NCBI GenBank assembly: GCA_016763855.1
Contig: JAESSY010000106.1
Span: forward strand, 1-48,413
DNA from: Pseudomonadales bacterium
GTDB lineage: Bacteria; Pseudomonadota; Gammaproteobacteria; Pseudomonadales; Azotimanducaceae
Length of the DNA: 48,413 nt
Direction of reading: 5' to 3'
Position numbers and translations under genes: made by a program. Shown here in pieces: positions 32,591-41,410 of the stretch. The notes beneath the pieces were generated by a model that saw only the letters and a list, made by a program, of their open reading frames with translations, was not told where the DNA came from and did no database searches. Position 1 is the stretch's first letter; every line of letters begins with the position of its first letter.

Positions 32591-33691
32591 TTGATTCTTT
32601 ATCGATATTTTGCAAAAGAAGTCTTTTATACCATGCTTGCTGTGGCCGGTATTGTGTTGGTGATCTCTATGGGCTGGCGCTTTAGCGGTTATCTGACGGA
32701 GGCGGCAAATGGCGCGTTCACTAAGGATGTGCTGCTTTTGGTTATGGCCTATAAATTGCCAAGCTTCTTAGAGCTCATTCTTCCCATCAGTTTCTTTCTC
32801 GCTATTATGCTGGCCTATGGACGGCTTCACGTTGATAGTGAAATGATCATTCTGGAAACCTGTGGAATGAGCCCTGCCCGATTGATTAACATGACTTTGG
32901 CACTTTCTTTTGTGGTTATGTTGGTGACTGGGATTATTTCACTATGGTTAAAACCACTCGGAGAATACAAGACTGAAACGATGTTTGCGGACCAAAGAAA
33001 CCTGACGGAGTTTGACACCTTGGGAGCCGGGCGATTTCAGTCCCTGCGTTCTGGTAAAAGAGTGACCTATACCGAGAACCTTGATGAGAATGGGGGGCTA
33101 CTCAAGGTTTTTATCAACGAGAATAAATCTGATCATTCAAAAGGCGCGAAGGATGTCATCACGGTATTGGCGGATAATGGCGCGACGGTAGTAGATGACA
33201 ATGGGAATCGCTTCCTGGTGTTAAAAAATGGCACCAGACATAGTGGTCGACCAGGGGAGCTGAATTATCAAATTATTGCTTATAGTGAATATGGACAGTT
33301 AATTCAGAAAGAAAAGGCTGAGCTGAGACATCGTAAACGAAAAGGCTTGTCCACCATGGATCTCATTAGGGAAAAAACACCCCGCAATATCTCCGAACTA
33401 CAATGGCGCATCTCTGTTATTGTCATGATCCCTATATTGGCAGTGCTTGCCATCCCCTTAAGTCGGGTTAACCCAAGGCAGGGTCGATTTACGAGATTGT
33501 TACCGGGGATGACACTCTGCTTTTTGTATATCGTTTCATTATCAGCCGCTCGATCAGGTGTTGAAAAAGGACAAATACCCGTCGAAGTAGGAATATGGTG
33601 GATCCACGTGCTTTATCTTATATTGATTTACTGTCTGTACAATACACAGTGGTTCTCACGACCGTTTAAATTCCTCAAGTTGGCCAAATGA
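32591..33691 (+). CDS. lptF: LPS export permease LptF
   Basis: The 366-residue YjgP/YjgQ-family protein opens MILYRYFAKEVFYTMLAVAGIVLVISMGWRFSGYL and has three N-terminal and three C-terminal membrane segments. They flank a periplasmic beta-jellyroll domain (about residues 120-260). LPSFLELILPISFFLAIMLAYGRL is typical. With LptG and the LptB ATPase it lifts lipopolysaccharide from the inner membrane. The start appears to be TTG. No ATG fits the family N-terminus, and no strong ribosome site is visible. Its stop overlaps the lptG ATG. Confidence 0.95.
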   Translation: MILYRYFAKEVFYTMLAVAGIVLVISMGWRFSGYLTEAANGAFTKDVLLLVMAYKLPSFLELILPISFFLAIMLAYGRLHVDSEMIILETCGMSPARLINMTLALSFVVMLVTGIISLWLKPLGEYKTETMFADQRNLTEFDTLGAGRFQSLRSGKRVTYTENLDENGGLLKVFINENKSDHSKGAKDVITVLADNGATVVDDNGNRFLVLKNGTRHSGRPGELNYQIIAYSEYGQLIQKEKAELRHRKRKGLSTMDLIREKTPRNISELQWRISVIVMIPILAVLAIPLSRVNPRQGRFTRLLPGMTLCFLYIVSLSAARSGVEKGQIPVEVGIWWIHVLYLILIYCLYNTQWFSRPFKFLKLAK

Positions 33692-34767
33692 AGCGGCTCG
33701 ACTTTTACATCGCGAGTACCGTTGCGAGCACCATCTTTTTGGCATCTTTTAGTTTAGTTGGGGTTTTAGGGATATTCACGCTCTTGGAGCAAGTGGAAGA
33801 TCTGGAAAATAATTATCAAATGATCGATGCCACCCTGTACGTCCTTTATAGCGCCCCCCGGCTGTTTTATGAAACTTCCCCAGTTGCCGCAATGATTGGT
33901 TGCTTAGCAGGTTTAGGCATCCTCGCAAATAATAGTGAATTACTCGTGATGAGAGCATCTGGCGTCTCTGTTCTATCGATTTCCTGGAGCGCCATTAAGC
34001 CAGCGTTAGTATTGGTCTTTATTGGTCTCTATGTAGGGGAATATATTCTGCCTGATTTAGAGAGAACCGCCAGAGTCAATAAAAATCAGGCACTTACTTC
34101 AGAAGATGAATCTGGTCCCAATGAAGGCTTCTGGTATCGGGAGGGCGATGTTTATATGCACTTCAATGAAGTTGTTGAGGGCGGCATTTTAGAAGGCGTT
34201 ACGCATTACACTTTTGACGAAAACCATAAACTATTGAGCAGTTTGTACGCGAAAAGAGCGGTCTATCATGACCTTCGCGAGGGAGAGCAATATTGGTTGT
34301 TCAAAGATGTTCAGATTACCCGTATTTCACAACAACAAACCTCTGTCGAAAAACTAACGAGCCAGAGATGGGATACAGTCTTGAATCCGCAACTCATCAG
34401 TACCGAAATATTGGTACAGCCAAACAAAATGTCCATTGGAGAGTTGGATGCCAAGATCACTTATATGCAAGCCCAAGGATTAGATAGTGGCAAGTTTGAA
34501 CTGGGTTTCTGGAGCAAAATATTTCAGCCTTTAGGCACTATCGCTTTAGTGTTTATTGCCATTTCCTTTGTATTTGGGCCCCTCCGAGAAGCGACAATGG
34601 GCATGCGCGTGGTCATGGGGCTGGTGGTTGGTCTTGTCTTTAAGTTTATTCAGGATCTTCTAGGTCCGGCAAGTTTGGTATTTGGGTTTTCACCCATACT
34701 AGCCGTGTTGTTTCCTATTTTGATTTGTTTTGTTGTAAGTTTCTTTCTGTTTAGAAGAAGTGTTTAG
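33688..34767 (+). CDS. lptG: LPS export permease LptG
   Basis: The 359-residue partner of LptF has the same topology. RLDFYIASTVASTIFLASFSLVGVLGIFTLLEQVEDL and YSAPRLFYETSPVAAMIGCLAGLGILANNSELLVMRASGVS are LptG signatures, and FVFGPLREATMGMRVVMGLVVGLVFKFIQDLLG occurs near the end. The start overlaps the lptF stop by four bases (ATGA), so the two subunits are co-translated. It converges with the RDD gene with a four-base overlap. Confidence 0.96.
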   Translation: MKRLDFYIASTVASTIFLASFSLVGVLGIFTLLEQVEDLENNYQMIDATLYVLYSAPRLFYETSPVAAMIGCLAGLGILANNSELLVMRASGVSVLSISWSAIKPALVLVFIGLYVGEYILPDLERTARVNKNQALTSEDESGPNEGFWYREGDVYMHFNEVVEGGILEGVTHYTFDENHKLLSSLYAKRAVYHDLREGEQYWLFKDVQITRISQQQTSVEKLTSQRWDTVLNPQLISTEILVQPNKMSIGELDAKITYMQAQGLDSGKFELGFWSKIFQPLGTIALVFIAISFVFGPLREATMGMRVVMGLVVGLVFKFIQDLLGPASLVFGFSPILAVLFPILICFVVSFFLFRRSV

Positions 34768-35270
34768 TCCTTTCGTCTATCCATTTTTTCAATGACTTCT
34801 GAAGGGTAGGGTTTCGACCCAAGATAAATAATATGGGTTTTGGACATGATGTCATGAAGTGCCAACTGACCTTTGTTAAAGCGCATCCAAACAAATCCCA
34901 TCCCAAAGGGCAAGATGCTCAAGGTTGCCGCAGCAAATCGAATGCAGGCTTCTTTAAAGTTGAGAATTTCATTTTTTTCATTCACTACACGAATTTTCCA
35001 GACCTGCATGCCCAAGGTCTGACCTTTAAAAATCCAAAAATAGGTATTGAAAAGAAATGCTTCGGTAAAACAGATTAATTGTAGCCAGTGTGAAGGGATA
35101 GCCTCCTCTTCTGGAACAGGTGCTCCGGCGGGAGCGGGATCACTCAAAAAAGCGACAAGTATCGACAGGGTAACAACCCAAATGGCCAGTATGAGAAAGA
35201 AATCGTAAACCAGCGCGGCCAAACGACGCTTCATGCTTGAGTTAGGATATTCCAAAGGAGTGGGTTCCAA
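34764..35270 (-). CDS. RDD family membrane protein
   Basis: The 168-residue protein has two to four membrane segments. It opens with MKRRLAALVYDFFLILAIWVVT (the RRxxAxxxD motif). The C-terminal RFAAATLSILPFGMGFVWMRFNKGQLALHDIMSKTHII is the RDD signature. The function of this group is not settled. Its gene sits next to lptG on the opposite strand, as in several pseudomonads. An internal ATG at 35234 could be the real start. Confidence 0.9.
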   Translation of the reverse strand: MEPTPLEYPNSSMKRRLAALVYDFFLILAIWVVTLSILVAFLSDPAPAGAPVPEEEAIPSHWLQLICFTEAFLFNTYFWIFKGQTLGMQVWKIRVVNEKNEILNFKEACIRFAAATLSILPFGMGFVWMRFNKGQLALHDIMSKTHIIYLGSKPYPSEVIEKMDRRKD

Positions 35271-35374
35271 AAAATTCGCATCACAAAAATCAGAAGCAGC
35301 TTAACAGATTTCGATAAGCGGTTTCGATATCATGTACTCTCATTAAGCATCTACATTTTGGACGACTAGATTCC

Positions 35375-36436
35375 ATGCATTCACAGATAGAAGATAGACG
35401 TATTATCAGGGTTCGCCCGCTGACGACCCCTGCGGTACTCATGGAACAGTATCCTGCCCCGGATTCTGCAATAAAATTGGTGGACGAAAGTCGTCGCGTC
35501 ATTGAGGAAATTCTTGACAGTACGGACAAGCGAAAGATTGTCGTCGTAGGTCCTTGTTCAATACACGATCCTGAAGCAGCCCGAGCTTACGCGACTGCAC
35601 TGAAGGCTAAGGTAGGGCAATGGGACCATTTGTTCGTCGTCATGAGAGTTTATTTTGAAAAACCAAGAACAACTGTGGGCTGGAAGGGGCTCATAAATGA
35701 CCCTGATATTGATAACAGTTTTAATATCAATAAAGGTCTTAGTTTAGCTCGAAAGCTGCTCTTGGATATTTTAGAAATTGGATTGCCCTGCGGAACAGAA
35801 TTTCTAGATACGACCTTCGGGCAATATTATGCTGATCTAATTAGCTGGGGGGCGATTGGTGCTAGAACCGCTGAAAGCCAAATCCATAGAGAGTTAGCGT
35901 CGGGCTTGTCCATGCCTGTTGGCATTAAGAATCGTACGGATGGAAATCTTCAAGTTGCAGTGGATGGTATTCAAGCCGCTGCCCATAAACATTTGTTTCC
36001 GTCCCTCACTAAAGAAGGTGCCCCTGCGATCTTTGAAACCAGCGGTAATCAATACTGCCATCTGATATTACGCGGTGGTGATCAGACACCCAATTATGAT
36101 GAGAGCAGTCTTAAGCAAGCTGTGAACCTTTTAAATGAAAACAAGCTAAGTGACAGTCTCATTGTGGATTGTAGTCACGGTAATAGTCAGAAAGATCACT
36201 TAAATCAGATTAAGGTGATAGATTCCCTATGTGATTCAATTGGGGCCGGACTGACTTGTATCAAAGGCGTCATGTTAGAAAGCCATCTTAAAGCAGGCCG
36301 ACAGAGTTATGATTCAAAAATCCCTGACAATAAGCCTCTGCAATATGGGATTAGTATCACGGATGCTTGCCTATCCCTCGAACAAACATGGCCTCTGCTT
36401 GATAAGCTGAATAGCGCCGCAACAAAAACCGCTTAG
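35375..36436 (+). CDS. aroG: 3-deoxy-7-phosphoheptulonate synthase, class I (AroFGH type)
   Basis: The 353-residue DAHP synthase has VVGPCSIHDPEAA, MRVYFEKPRTTVGWKGLINDP, ISWGAIGARTAESQIHRELASGLSMPVGIKNRTDG, DCSHGNSQKDH and GVMLESHL. It condenses phosphoenolpyruvate and erythrose-4-phosphate, the first step of the shikimate pathway. The usual DPITPQY segment is altered to LDTTFGQYYADL, and GARTTES to GARTAES. Which aromatic amino acid inhibits it cannot be told from motifs alone. The M81 peptidase gene follows after 12 bases and may share the transcript. Confidence 0.93.
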   Translation: MHSQIEDRRIIRVRPLTTPAVLMEQYPAPDSAIKLVDESRRVIEEILDSTDKRKIVVVGPCSIHDPEAARAYATALKAKVGQWDHLFVVMRVYFEKPRTTVGWKGLINDPDIDNSFNINKGLSLARKLLLDILEIGLPCGTEFLDTTFGQYYADLISWGAIGARTAESQIHRELASGLSMPVGIKNRTDGNLQVAVDGIQAAAHKHLFPSLTKEGAPAIFETSGNQYCHLILRGGDQTPNYDESSLKQAVNLLNENKLSDSLIVDCSHGNSQKDHLNQIKVIDSLCDSIGAGLTCIKGVMLESHLKAGRQSYDSKIPDNKPLQYGISITDACLSLEQTWPLLDKLNSAATKTA

Positions 36437-36448
36437 GGAAATATAAAG

Positions 36449-37924
36449 ATGCCAAAGAGACGAATCGCTATTGCCGGCATCGTTCACGAAACTAATACCT
36501 ATTGTCGTGGTGAAACTGATAAATCAGCATTCCATCAACGGCGGGGTGAAGAGATTCTTAAGACGCTTAAGAGCGATACCAGTTTAGGCGGTGCCCTTAG
36601 ATGCTGTGAATCTCTAGGATATGAAATCGTACCTTTGCTAGTGGCCAGTGCTCAACCGTCGGCCAGTATTGCTTATGAGACCTATGAGAGTTTTAAGTCA
36701 GAAATTCTTAAGAGCCTTGCTGCAGTGCAACCGATAGATGGCGTCTTCCTCGATTTACATGGTGCGGGGGTTGTTACCGATATCCCGGATTTGGAAGGTG
36801 ATTTCACCCAGGCGCTTCGCAAACAGCTCGGTGAAGCTGTGCCTATCACGGGGAGTTTCGATTTACATGGCAATATTACCCAAACTATGGCGGATGCTAT
36901 GGATGGTATTTTTGCTTGTCATCAATATCCTCATATTGACATGCACCTTCGTGCAGAAGAAGCAGTACGCCTGATACATAGAATGTTAGAGGAAAACTTT
37001 CGGCCGGTGATTCATGTCGAAGCCCTGCCGATGTTAATGCCAACAACAAATACCTTTCATGGTGTTGGGAAAGAAACGCTTGAATATATGTTATCGCTCG
37101 AAGAAGAGGAGGGCGTGATTGATGTGAGTTGGTTTCATGGATTTCCCTATACAGATGTGCCGCACATTGGTACCTACGTGGTTGTGACGACGGAGTCCGA
37201 TCGAGAATTAGCAATTAAAGTGTCCAAAAAGGGTGCAGCAAAGCTTTGGACAGAACGGAATCGGTTTTTACCTATAAGCTTATCCGCAGATGAAGCAATA
37301 GCTGAGTCGATCATTGCAGCAAAAGAAGCGACGCCTATTGTGATAAATGAAACTTCTGACAATTGTGGTGGTGGAAGCCCGGGTGATGGGACACATTTAC
37401 TTAGCGCTATGATTAAGGCAGATCTACAAAAAGCTTGCTTCGCTTTTATTGTTGATCCTGAAGTAGCAGATCAAGCACATAACGCAGGCGTTGGATCGAC
37501 GATCGATATCAGTCTCGGCGCAAAATATGACAATCTCCACGGAGACCCATTACAGCTTACAGTTTATGTCAAAGCATTACACGATGGACGTTCAACCATG
37601 CAGGCAATGGGAAAAGGCTCGCCGATACATTTTGGTAAATTGGCAAGGTTAGTAGTAGGGGGTATTGAGGTGGTCATCGGCTCAAGGAGATCCCAAACTT
37701 TTGATCCCGGGCCTTTTGAGGCGGTGGGTATTGATGTTGAGACCTATGATTTTGTTGCCCTGAAATCTTCCAATCATTTTAGAGCAGGATTTGGTGATCT
37801 CGCGGCAAAAATTATTACAGCTGATCCACCGGGTTTAACGACTCATCATGTAGAAGTCTTCCCGAGGGAAACCAAAGTCTATCCGCTTTGGCCTATAGAT
37901 TCAGATGCAAGTTATGATGCTTAA
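36449..37924 (+). CDS. M81-family metallopeptidase (MlrC-like)
   Basis: The 491-residue protein has the MlrC layout. IAIAGIVHETNTYCRG holds the first metal ligands. Further motifs are GVFLDLHGAGVV, GSFDLHGNITQTMADAMDGIFACHQYPHIDMHLRAEEA, NETSDNCGGGSPGDGTHLL, and the C-terminal ALKSSNHFRAGFGDLAAKI. Founding MlrC degrades linearised microcystin peptides. Most members have other unknown small-peptide or amide substrates, so microcystin degradation should not be assumed. It lies between DAHP synthase and a D-amino-acid dehydrogenase-like gene. Confidence 0.9.
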   Translation: MPKRRIAIAGIVHETNTYCRGETDKSAFHQRRGEEILKTLKSDTSLGGALRCCESLGYEIVPLLVASAQPSASIAYETYESFKSEILKSLAAVQPIDGVFLDLHGAGVVTDIPDLEGDFTQALRKQLGEAVPITGSFDLHGNITQTMADAMDGIFACHQYPHIDMHLRAEEAVRLIHRMLEENFRPVIHVEALPMLMPTTNTFHGVGKETLEYMLSLEEEEGVIDVSWFHGFPYTDVPHIGTYVVVTTESDRELAIKVSKKGAAKLWTERNRFLPISLSADEAIAESIIAAKEATPIVINETSDNCGGGSPGDGTHLLSAMIKADLQKACFAFIVDPEVADQAHNAGVGSTIDISLGAKYDNLHGDPLQLTVYVKALHDGRSTMQAMGKGSPIHFGKLARLVVGGIEVVIGSRRSQTFDPGPFEAVGIDVETYDFVALKSSNHFRAGFGDLAAKIITADPPGLTTHHVEVFPRETKVYPLWPIDSDASYDA

Positions 37925-37975
37925 GCTGTCTTAACTTTTGCTCGAACCCTTTATTTCTACTCAAAGAGACTTAAC

Positions 37976-39079
37976 TTATAGAAATCTTTCAGGCTGCATA
38001 GCAGTGTTGTATTTTTCAACTTCTTCAGAGGAGACAATGTTATGGCTCCCTGTGATTTGATGAGCTGCAATGTCTGCCAGGGCTGGGCAGGTTTGAACGC
38101 CGTAACCTCCTTGGCCGGCTAACCAGAAAAAACCTTCGCATCGGGGATCGAAGCCAACGATAAAAGTTTTATCCGGTGAGAAAGTTCTTAAGCCCGCCCA
38201 AGAATGGTTAACCTTTCGCACTTCAATATCTAATACTTTTTGTATTCTATCAACGGTGATCGCTATGGTTATTTCTTCAGCAAAAGCATCGCAAGGTGCT
38301 GATGGTGATTCATCTGCTGGGGAGAGCAGTAATTGCCCAGCATCGGGTTTGAAATAGAATGTTTCGTCCACGTCAACAACCAATGGCCAATTAGCGATGT
38401 TGTCTACTCCGTCAACGAGGATGGCCGTGCGTTTTAATGCTTGAAGGCCTAAGCCCTTCAAACCCGCTAGTTCTGCTAGTTGATCTGCCCAGGCGCCAGC
38501 CGCATTAACAATAATAGGTGCAGAAAAATGACCAGCATCGGTATCTATCTGCCAAAATCCATCCTGATATATAAGACCCTGTACCTTGGCATTAACGTGT
38601 AGCACTCCGCCAAACTCTAAAAATTGCCGGAGAAATCCTTGTAAAATAGCATCGACATCAAGATCGCCACCGACTGTATCCATGGCACCCTGAACTAAAA
38701 TTCCAGGCTTTAAGAGAGGAACCTGCAGTCTCAAATCTTTTGAATCTAAACGTTTCAGGTTGGGGTTTTCGTCCATAAAGGCTTTGAAGCTATTGGTTTG
38801 ATCTTTATCAGCAACAAAAATGGATGGTCGTGGTTTAAGTAGCTGAGCGGTAGAAAATCTAGACTTCGGTTCTCGGAAGAATGCCTCGCTGGCAACCGTA
38901 ATGCCACGCACCACATCATTCCCATAACTGGGAGCATAGTATGCTGCGGATCTACCCGTGGCATGGAAGCCTGGGTTTTTTTCCGTTTCGAGTAGTGTCA
39001 CTTTGCCATGGGCGGCGAGTTGCCCTGCAATGGATGCCCCCGCTATGCCAGCGCCAATGACGACAAAATCCGATGACAT
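37976..39079 (-). CDS. dauA: FAD-dependent D-amino-acid dehydrogenase, DauA-like
   Basis: The 367-residue DAO-fold flavoprotein has N-terminal VVIGAGIAGASIAGQLAAHGKVTLLE. GFHATGRSAAYYAPSYG, VNAAGAWADQLAELAG, DETFYFKPDAGQLLLSPADE, HSWAGLRTFSPD and GFFWLAGQGGYGVQT align closely with P. aeruginosa D-arginine dehydrogenase. The His and Thr of the GRS loop, the Tyr of FYFKPD and the Arg of GLRTF fall where DauA has its substrate-binding residues. It oxidises D-amino acids to 2-oxo acids and passes electrons to quinones or the respiratory chain. No dauB or dauR gene is adjacent, so the substrate preference is uncertain. Confidence 0.8.
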   Translation of the reverse strand: MSSDFVVIGAGIAGASIAGQLAAHGKVTLLETEKNPGFHATGRSAAYYAPSYGNDVVRGITVASEAFFREPKSRFSTAQLLKPRPSIFVADKDQTNSFKAFMDENPNLKRLDSKDLRLQVPLLKPGILVQGAMDTVGGDLDVDAILQGFLRQFLEFGGVLHVNAKVQGLIYQDGFWQIDTDAGHFSAPIIVNAAGAWADQLAELAGLKGLGLQALKRTAILVDGVDNIANWPLVVDVDETFYFKPDAGQLLLSPADESPSAPCDAFAEEITIAITVDRIQKVLDIEVRKVNHSWAGLRTFSPDKTFIVGFDPRCEGFFWLAGQGGYGVQTCPALADIAAHQITGSHNIVSSEEVEKYNTAMQPERFL

Positions 39080-39155
39080 TTAGTTTATCTCCGTGAACCC
39101 CGATAGATATTTGTTATCATGCTATAGATTAAGCAATGAAATGAGAAGCGAGTCG

Positions 39156-39596
39156 ATGTCTATCTGGTTTAAACTACCGACGAAGAAACAAGCTAATGAA
39201 AGTATATCCGATACATTGGCTACAACCTTGGGTATTCGCATTGCCCATATAGGCGATGACTTTATTGTCGCGACGATGCCGGTAGGCACAAAAGTTAGTC
39301 AAATATCAGGTTCACTTCACGGTGGTGCGTCTGTTGTACTCGCAGAAACCCTTGCCTCCCTTGCTGCCAATTATTGTATCGATACTGAGAAATCCATTTG
39401 TCATAGTTTGGATATTAATGCGATACACATCTCACCTATTTATAGCGGTAGCGTTACAGCCATGGCGAGACCGATTAATCTCGGCGATACCCACCAGGTG
39501 TGGCGAATTGAAATAAACGATGAGAATGATGTGTCAATTTGTGAAGCACGTTTAACGCTTTTAGTTTCTGCTGCAAAAGCCACAGGAAAAACGTAA
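39156..39596 (+). CDS. Hotdog-fold thioesterase, YdiI/MenI-like
   Basis: The 146-residue protein aligns with YdiI: LGIRIAHIGDDFIVATMPVGTKVSQISGSLHGGASVVLAETLASLAANY. It holds the catalytic Glu in VVLAET and the HGG motif, followed by GDTHQVWRIEIND. It hydrolyses aryl- or acyl-CoA, such as 1,4-dihydroxy-2-naphthoyl-CoA in menaquinone synthesis. The frame opens at a GTG at 39093, with further ATGs at 39136 and 39141. I favour 39156 (MSIWFKLP), which matches the family start. A TATAGA hexamer near 39123 would otherwise fall inside the gene. Confidence 0.85.
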   Translation: MSIWFKLPTKKQANESISDTLATTLGIRIAHIGDDFIVATMPVGTKVSQISGSLHGGASVVLAETLASLAANYCIDTEKSICHSLDINAIHISPIYSGSVTAMARPINLGDTHQVWRIEINDENDVSICEARLTLLVSAAKATGKT

Positions 39597-39661
39597 GCTC
39601 TTCTGTAAGAAAAAAATTTCTCTGATACACTCTACTGAATTATATTTTTACAGGATTACGC

Positions 39662-40675
39662 GTGAAGCGATTGTTGTTAAATCTTTTGATTTTTAGTTTA
39701 TTAAGCTTTGGTTTACTCACGAAAGCCGATTTTGTATTGGCAAAAGAAAATCCGGAGTTCTCCCTGTGGCTCGAAAACATAAGGGAAGAAGCGAGGGAAA
39801 AAGGGTTCAAAGAGAGCACGATTAAAGCGCTTGATAATATCGAGCCTGACCCTCGCATCTTAAAATTTGATAGGAAACAACCGGAATTTGTTCAAACATT
39901 CGAAGAGTACCTGGCAGCCAGAGTAACAAAGTACCGAATAAAAAAGGGTCGAAAATACTATCAGGATAATCGAGAAATACTTGAGCAGATCGCTGAAAAA
40001 TACCAAATTGATGCCCCCTTTATAATCGCATTTTGGGGCTTGGAGTCAAACTTTGGTAGTTACCAGGGCAAGTATTCTATTTTACGTTCTCTGGCTACAC
40101 TGGCCCATGATCCGCGTCGAACCACTTTTTTTACAAAAGAATTATTTAAGGCGCTACAAATCTTAGATGAAGGCCACATTAGCATAGAGAAATTTGTAGG
40201 CGGTTGGGCTGGTGCGATGGGTCAAAACCAATTTATGCCTTCTAGCTTTCTACATTATGCTCAGGATTTTGACGGGGATGGCAATAAGAATATTTGGGAT
40301 AACCAGCAGGATATTTGGGCGTCTATTGCAAATTATTTAAGTAAGAATCGCTGGCACAAAGGAAAGATCTGGGGGCTTTCGGCAAGCATCAGTAACCCCC
40401 TTGATTTTGATCAACTAAAGCCTACAGATAAGGTTTCCGGATGCCGTGCTTTCCGTCATCATACAAAAGCGCTTTCTTTGGCTGAGTGGTCAAAGTTGGG
40501 TGTGAAGGTTTTAGGAAGGGAAAATGATACCGCCAAATATGCGATGGTGAAACCGGATGAAGGTGAGACAAAAGTTTATCTGGTTGGACCAAATTTCAGA
40601 GGTATACTGGCTTATAATTGCGCTAACAAATACGCTGTGTCGGTTGGCTTGTTAGCTGATCAGATTGTGTTATGA
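39662..40675 (+). CDS. Lytic murein transglycosylase, MltB family
   Basis: The 337-residue exported protein has a signal peptide of about 27 residues without a lipobox, so it is probably soluble in the periplasm. IIAFWGLESNFGSYQGKYSILRSLATLAHDPRR carries the catalytic Glu. AGAMGQNQFMPSSFLHYAQDFDGDGNKNIWDNQQDIWASIANYL is the MltB signature. It cleaves the MurNAc-GlcNAc bond of peptidoglycan with anhydro-muropeptide formation. The start is GTG, with AGGA upstream. It converges with the PaaI-like gene with a six-base overlap. Confidence 0.93.
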   Translation: MKRLLLNLLIFSLLSFGLLTKADFVLAKENPEFSLWLENIREEAREKGFKESTIKALDNIEPDPRILKFDRKQPEFVQTFEEYLAARVTKYRIKKGRKYYQDNREILEQIAEKYQIDAPFIIAFWGLESNFGSYQGKYSILRSLATLAHDPRRTTFFTKELFKALQILDEGHISIEKFVGGWAGAMGQNQFMPSSFLHYAQDFDGDGNKNIWDNQQDIWASIANYLSKNRWHKGKIWGLSASISNPLDFDQLKPTDKVSGCRAFRHHTKALSLAEWSKLGVKVLGRENDTAKYAMVKPDEGETKVYLVGPNFRGILAYNCANKYAVSVGLLADQIVL

Positions 40676-41080
40676 GACTTGTGCTTCAGCCATAAAGCTT
40701 GCCAGTGTTTCCGCAACGATTTCGTCGTTATCCTCACGAATCATTTTGCCTTGCATCACAACCAACCTGCCTCGCTGCTTAATACAATGTCCTTCAAGTC
40801 TTACGGGCGTGCCTGTTGGTAGTGCATCTTTGTATCTAATGTCGCATTTTGCAGTGAAAGCCTTAATCCCCTGTAGGTAAACCCAGTTTGCCATAACGTC
40901 ATCGAGTACACTGAAAATAATGCCGCCGTGGGTTACACCTCTATAGCCACAGTGAATATCGGAGGGGGTGAACTCGGATCGGCAGACATTGTCCTCGATA
41001 CGAAAAACCAGCTTTAGTCCAATGGGATTTCCTTTTCCGCAAACAAAACAGCTATTGGCTTCGTTATTTAATTCGTTCAT
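40670..41080 (-). CDS. PaaI-family hotdog thioesterase
   Basis: The 136-residue single-hotdog protein opens with CFVCGKGNPIGLKLVF, a Cys pair common in one PaaI subgroup. It contains GYRGVTHGGIIFSVLDDVMANWV with the HGG motif and the acidic catalytic residue. It probably hydrolyses short or aryl acyl-CoA. The native substrate is not known. It is a single gene on the minus strand. Confidence 0.88.
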   Translation of the reverse strand: MNELNNEANSCFVCGKGNPIGLKLVFRIEDNVCRSEFTPSDIHCGYRGVTHGGIIFSVLDDVMANWVYLQGIKAFTAKCDIRYKDALPTGTPVRLEGHCIKQRGRLVVMQGKMIREDNDEIVAETLASFMAEAQVS

Positions 41081-41196
41081 ATCAGATACCCTTATCGAAA
41101 ATCTTAGTGTAAGTGCCTCAATATAGCGTCTTATAATAGAGCTTGCTAAGCAGGGGCGCTAGGGACAAAATGAAAACAAGCTATGGATGTGATTTT

Positions 41197-41382
41197 ATGT
41201 CAGACAAAAATATAATCAATTTCGAAGATGCAAAAGCACCTCATGCGCTTCAAAAAAAGGAAGATAAGCTCGCGAAGATCAAAAAGGCATTTAAGGCAGC
41301 GCGATCTAGCTCTGATGTGGGCGAAGGTAAGAAAGGCAAGAAACGAAAAAAGAAAAAGGGGGGCAAAGATAAAAAATCTTAG
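41197..41382 (+). CDS. Small lysine-rich hypothetical protein
   Basis: The 61-residue product, from ATG 41197 (MSDKNIINFEDAKAPHALQKKEDKLAKIKKAFKAARS), ends in a very basic tail of Lys, Arg and Gly (KGKKRKKKKGGKDKKS). The frame is open from 41143, but the region before MSDK looks non-coding. I do not recognise a family. The basic tail suggests nucleic-acid or ribosome binding. Confidence 0.55.
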   Translation: MSDKNIINFEDAKAPHALQKKEDKLAKIKKAFKAARSSSDVGEGKKGKKRKKKKGGKDKKS

Positions 41383-41410
41383 GACCTTTATTACTTAAAC
41401 CTATATTTCG

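Noticed and set aside
36449-37924. Microcystin degradation gene mlrC in the strict sense
   Set aside because: mlrA, mlrB and mlrD are absent, and the M81 family is broad. Only the family name is supported.
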